Assembly: GCA_002439285.1 (NCBI GenBank)
Contig: DJTQ01000286.1
Coordinates: 1-6,998, forward strand
Direction: 5' to 3'
DNA: 6,998 nucleotides
Source of the DNA: Paenibacillaceae bacterium UBA6304
GTDB taxonomy: Bacteria; Bacillota; Bacilli; Paenibacillales; Paenibacillaceae
Part shown: positions 5,361 to 6,998 of the stretch, in pieces
Layout of the letters: every line of letters starts with the position of its first letter
How positions within the stretch are numbered: the stretch's first letter is position 1
Notes under the pieces: generated by a model
What the model saw: the letters and a program-made list of their open reading frames with translations, nothing else
The model's database searches: none
What the model was told of the DNA's origin: nothing
Position numbers and translations under genes: made by a program

Positions 5361-6077
5361 TTACTTAGTTAACGCATCATCGATGGCTTTCTTAAACTCA
5401 TCGTAGTTTCCAAGGTTCCCTGTAAACTTTATGCCGTCAATAAAGAAGGTGGGTGTGCTATCGATATTGAGCTTGTCAGCTTTGCCGTACTGCTCGTTCA
5501 CTTCGTTTAAATAAGTCCTGTCTTCAATATCTTTCTGAAGCAGATCATAGTCGACAGGGAGCTCGATTTCCTTCGCTAGCCCGACCAAAAAATCAGCCGT
5601 AGCCCACTGGACCTTCTCCTCGCCTTGGTTGCCATAAATAGCGTCGAAATAAGTCCAAAAAGCGTCCTTGTTCTGATGATAGACTGACTGAACGGCGAGC
5701 GCCGCCGTCGTCGAATCGGGTCCGATAAACGGAAGATTCATGAAATAGAACGCCACTTTCCCCTGCTCTATATAGTCATTAACTAGCTGCGGTTTGATGG
5801 TGTCGTTGGCTATTTTACAAGCCGGACATTTGAAATCCCCGAATTCCACTACCTTGACCGGAGCATCGCTTTGCCCCAGCACAGGCAAATTCTCATAATC
5901 AAACGAGGCGGCTTTTACGACCGGCTTCGGATCCAAAGATAACACGACAACGATGAGAATGAGTAAAACTCCTACGGTGGAGAACCAGATCAACCGTCTT
6001 TTCCGCTGCTGTTGCAACAATTTTTCGGCATCTACTTTCCGCTGCGCCAAGGCGTTTCCTTGTTTTTTCGGTGGCAT
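5361..6077 (-). CDS. bdbD: DsbA-like thiol:disulfide oxidoreductase, BdbD family
   Basis: This 238-aa membrane-anchored thiol oxidase introduces disulfides into proteins outside the membrane. A basic cytosolic N-terminus (RKRR at 26-29) precedes one hydrophobic anchor at about 29-48. The thioredoxin-fold domain follows, with the active site Cys84-Pro-Ala-Cys87 in EFGDFKCPACK and the cis-proline loop Thr208-Pro209 in DSTPTFFIDG. The helical insertion between them is typical of DsbA. It has the layout and approximate size of Bacillus subtilis BdbD. The start at 6077 has AAGGGG only 4 nt upstream, with AGAGGA further off; both are slightly off the usual spacing. Its gene lies directly upstream of bdbC, its redox partner, and follows a strong SigA-like promoter. 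Confidence 0.93.
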   Translation of the reverse strand: MPPKKQGNALAQRKVDAEKLLQQQRKRRLIWFSTVGVLLILIVVVLSLDPKPVVKAASFDYENLPVLGQSDAPVKVVEFGDFKCPACKIANDTIKPQLVNDYIEQGKVAFYFMNLPFIGPDSTTAALAVQSVYHQNKDAFWTYFDAIYGNQGEEKVQWATADFLVGLAKEIELPVDYDLLQKDIEDRTYLNEVNEQYGKADKLNIDSTPTFFIDGIKFTGNLGNYDEFKKAIDDALTK

Positions 6078-6088
6078 GCAACCCCTTC

Positions 6089-6169
6089 TTTCCTCTTAAA
6101 AATATTAAGTTTGCTAGATCCTGCAACCATTCTAGTTACAAAATCGACTTTCGTCAAGTTAAGAGGAAA
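6089..6169. repeat. 11-bp inverted repeat bracketing the bdbD promoter
   Basis: TTTCCTCTTAA (6089-6099) recurs as its exact reverse complement TTAAGAGGAAA (6159-6169), 70 bp apart centre to centre. The -10 and -35 boxes of bdbD lie between the arms. The right arm begins just upstream of the -35. The left arm lies in the leader near the ribosome binding site. It could be a pair of regulator sites or chance; nothing else supports a role. Confidence 0.4.
6129..6157 (-). promoter_or_regulatory. SigA-type promoter of the bdbD-bdbC operon
   Basis: On the - strand TTGACG (6157-6152) and TAGAAT (6134-6129) are separated by exactly 17 bp, each hexamer one base from consensus. Transcription should start near 6122, giving a leader of about 45 nt before the bdbD ATG. 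It lies just downstream of the rplY terminator, so bdbDC is an independent unit. This is the best promoter in the window. Confidence 0.8.
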
Positions 6170-6197
6170 TGAGCGGCAAATCCACCCGTAAATCGGC

Positions 6198-6239
6198 AAA
6201 AAAATGGCGATGTCAGGATCTAATCCCACACACCGCCAT
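6198..6239 (-). terminator. Intrinsic terminator of rplY
   Basis: ATGGCG (6204-6209) pairs with CGCCAT (6234-6239). On the - strand RNA the stem continues through one G-U wobble into a 3-bp TGT/ACA step. A nested helix GGAT (6216-6219) with ATCC (6223-6226) caps it. A run of seven T on the - strand (6204-6198) follows. The hairpin starts about 20 nt after the rplY stop codon. Confidence 0.88.
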
Positions 6240-6258
6240 CTCTTTATATTAAATAAAA

Positions 6259-6918
6259 TTATGCGTCGTTTCCATCTGCCGTGCCAGTGTCGCCTGCATC
6301 CGACTCTCCGGCCGTTTCCGCTGATTCGGCACCCGTATCGGCGTCCACTTCCTCTTCCACAACGCGCGGAAGCACGATGGAGGCAAGCAGTTCTTCCTCC
6401 GCTGCGATTAGCGTAATCCCCTTCGGCAATTTGACATCTGCCGCAGTCAACTTATCGCCGGTTCCGAGCGAGGTTACGTCGACTTCAATGTTTGGCGGCA
6501 GATCATCCGGCAAACCCTCGACTTCCAGCTCTGTAGCCTGAACCTGCAATACCCCGCCTGCCTTTGTTCCTTCTGCAGTCCCGGTTAAATGCAACGGTAC
6601 CTTAACGCGCATCGGCTTGTTCTTGGACACCTTCTGGAAATCGACATGCACGACATTTCCACCGCGCTGTTGAATCTCCTTGATCAGTGCCGGATAAGTT
6701 TCTCCACCCTCTACCTTCAAATCAAAAAACTCCGACCGGCCCGTCCGCGACACTTTTGCCAATTCTTTTGCATCGACGTGAATCGGTAGACTTTCCGTTT
6801 GCGACCCATATATGACCGCCGGAATCCGCCCGCTTTCTCTCAGTTGCCGCAGCGACGCCCGGGTAAAGTCCTCTCTCCGTGAAGCATCCAATTGTTGAGT
6901 ATGCTGGTTATTTGCCAT
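6259..6918 (-). CDS. rplY: 50S ribosomal protein L25 / general stress protein Ctc (long, two-domain form)
   Basis: This 219-aa protein binds 5S rRNA in the large ribosomal subunit. It is the long TL5/Ctc type, not the ~95-aa E. coli form. The N-terminal L25 domain (about 5-93) shows RQLRESGRIPAVIYG and the ending NVVHVDFQ, both hallmarks. The C-terminal beta domain (about 101-185) includes KVPLHLTGTAEG and the run VEGLPDDLPPNIEVDVTSL. An acidic, low-complexity tail (about 187-219, rich in Glu, Asp, Ala, Gly) closes the protein; such tails vary between species. The ATG at 6918 lies 9 nt after a perfect AGGAGGT. In B. subtilis ctc is induced by stress through SigB, and a partly matching promoter is seen here at 6958-6983. 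The gene is a single unit with its own terminator. The alternative symbol is ctc. Confidence 0.95.
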   Translation of the reverse strand: MANNQHTQQLDASRREDFTRASLRQLRESGRIPAVIYGSQTESLPIHVDAKELAKVSRTGRSEFFDLKVEGGETYPALIKEIQQRGGNVVHVDFQKVSKNKPMRVKVPLHLTGTAEGTKAGGVLQVQATELEVEGLPDDLPPNIEVDVTSLGTGDKLTAADVKLPKGITLIAAEEELLASIVLPRVVEEEVDADTGAESAETAGESDAGDTGTADGNDA

Positions 6919-6927
6919 TATGCATCA

Positions 6928-6983
6928 ACCTCCTGATATTTACGCCATGTAACTATCTTACCCAATTTGGACCATTCCTTAAC
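6928..6983 (-). promoter_or_regulatory. Candidate promoter (SigB-like or SigA-like) and ribosome binding site of rplY
   Basis: On the - strand GTTAAG (6983-6978) and GGGTAA (6963-6958) are 14 bp apart. The SigB consensus is GTTTAA-N13-15-GGGTAT, so the hexamers match at 4 and 5 of 6 positions. A weaker overlapping SigA reading is TTAAGG-N16-TAAGAT. Either would start transcription near 6950, about 30 nt before the ATG. The ribosome site AGGAGGT (6934-6928) is certain; the promoter class is not. Confidence 0.5.
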
Positions 6984-6998
6984 GGCAGTGGAATAAAA

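Noticed and set aside
6078..6128. Possible leader riboswitch or attenuator before bdbD
   Set aside because: The leader is only about 45 nt and shows just a weak AT-rich CTTAA/TTAAG hairpin at 6094-6108, too little for a known riboswitch class.
6032..6229. 65-aa and 75-aa open frames on the - strand around the bdbD promoter
   Set aside because: They overlap the bdbD promoter, the leader, the 5' end of bdbD and part of the rplY terminator, with no ribosome site or motif.
1..6998. Mobile element, CRISPR array, toxin-antitoxin or defence system
   Set aside because: No transposase, integrase, terminal repeats, spaced direct repeats or small paired genes were seen; every sizeable frame is explained by an ordinary gene or its shadow.

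Overview
The window looks like chromosomal DNA of an endospore-forming member of the Bacillota, most likely Paenibacillus or a close relative. This rests on a spore-coat (CotF-type) protein, a BdbC/BdbD disulfide pair, an L25/Ctc protein of the long two-domain type, strong AAGGAGG-like ribosome binding sites, GTG and TTG starts, and several compact intrinsic terminators. The genus is inferred from gene content and style; no alignment was run.

Layout, left to right. (1) The 3' end of a siderophore/iron ABC-transporter ATPase (+), cut by the window edge. (2) A bidirectional terminator, then a cytosolic GH127 beta-L-arabinofuranosidase gene (-). It is divergent from an AraC-family regulator gene (+) across a 132-bp AT-rich gap that carries an inverted repeat. 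(3) A second bidirectional terminator, then a CotF-like spore coat gene (-) with a TTG start. (4) A small lipoprotein gene (-) with a Gly/Asn-rich linker and a compact C-terminal domain I cannot name, with its own promoter and terminator. (5) A bdbD-bdbC thiol oxidase operon (-) behind a near-consensus SigA promoter. (6) rplY/ctc for ribosomal protein L25 (-) with its own terminator and a candidate SigB-like promoter at the right edge.

The window holds two recognisable functional pairs. The AraC regulator and GH127 enzyme probably form a small arabinoside-utilisation unit in which the regulator controls the divergent enzyme gene; its partner transporter is not in view. BdbD (extracytoplasmic thiol oxidase) and BdbC (membrane quinone reductase that reoxidises it) form a complete disulfide-forming system. 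The other genes look like independent units.

I found no RNA gene, insertion sequence, CRISPR array, phage gene or defence cassette, and no clear sign of a new multi-gene system. All intergenic gaps are shorter than 200 bp and are accounted for below. The most worthwhile leads are small: the unnamed lipoprotein domain, the two-part coat protein, and several inverted repeats placed at promoters.
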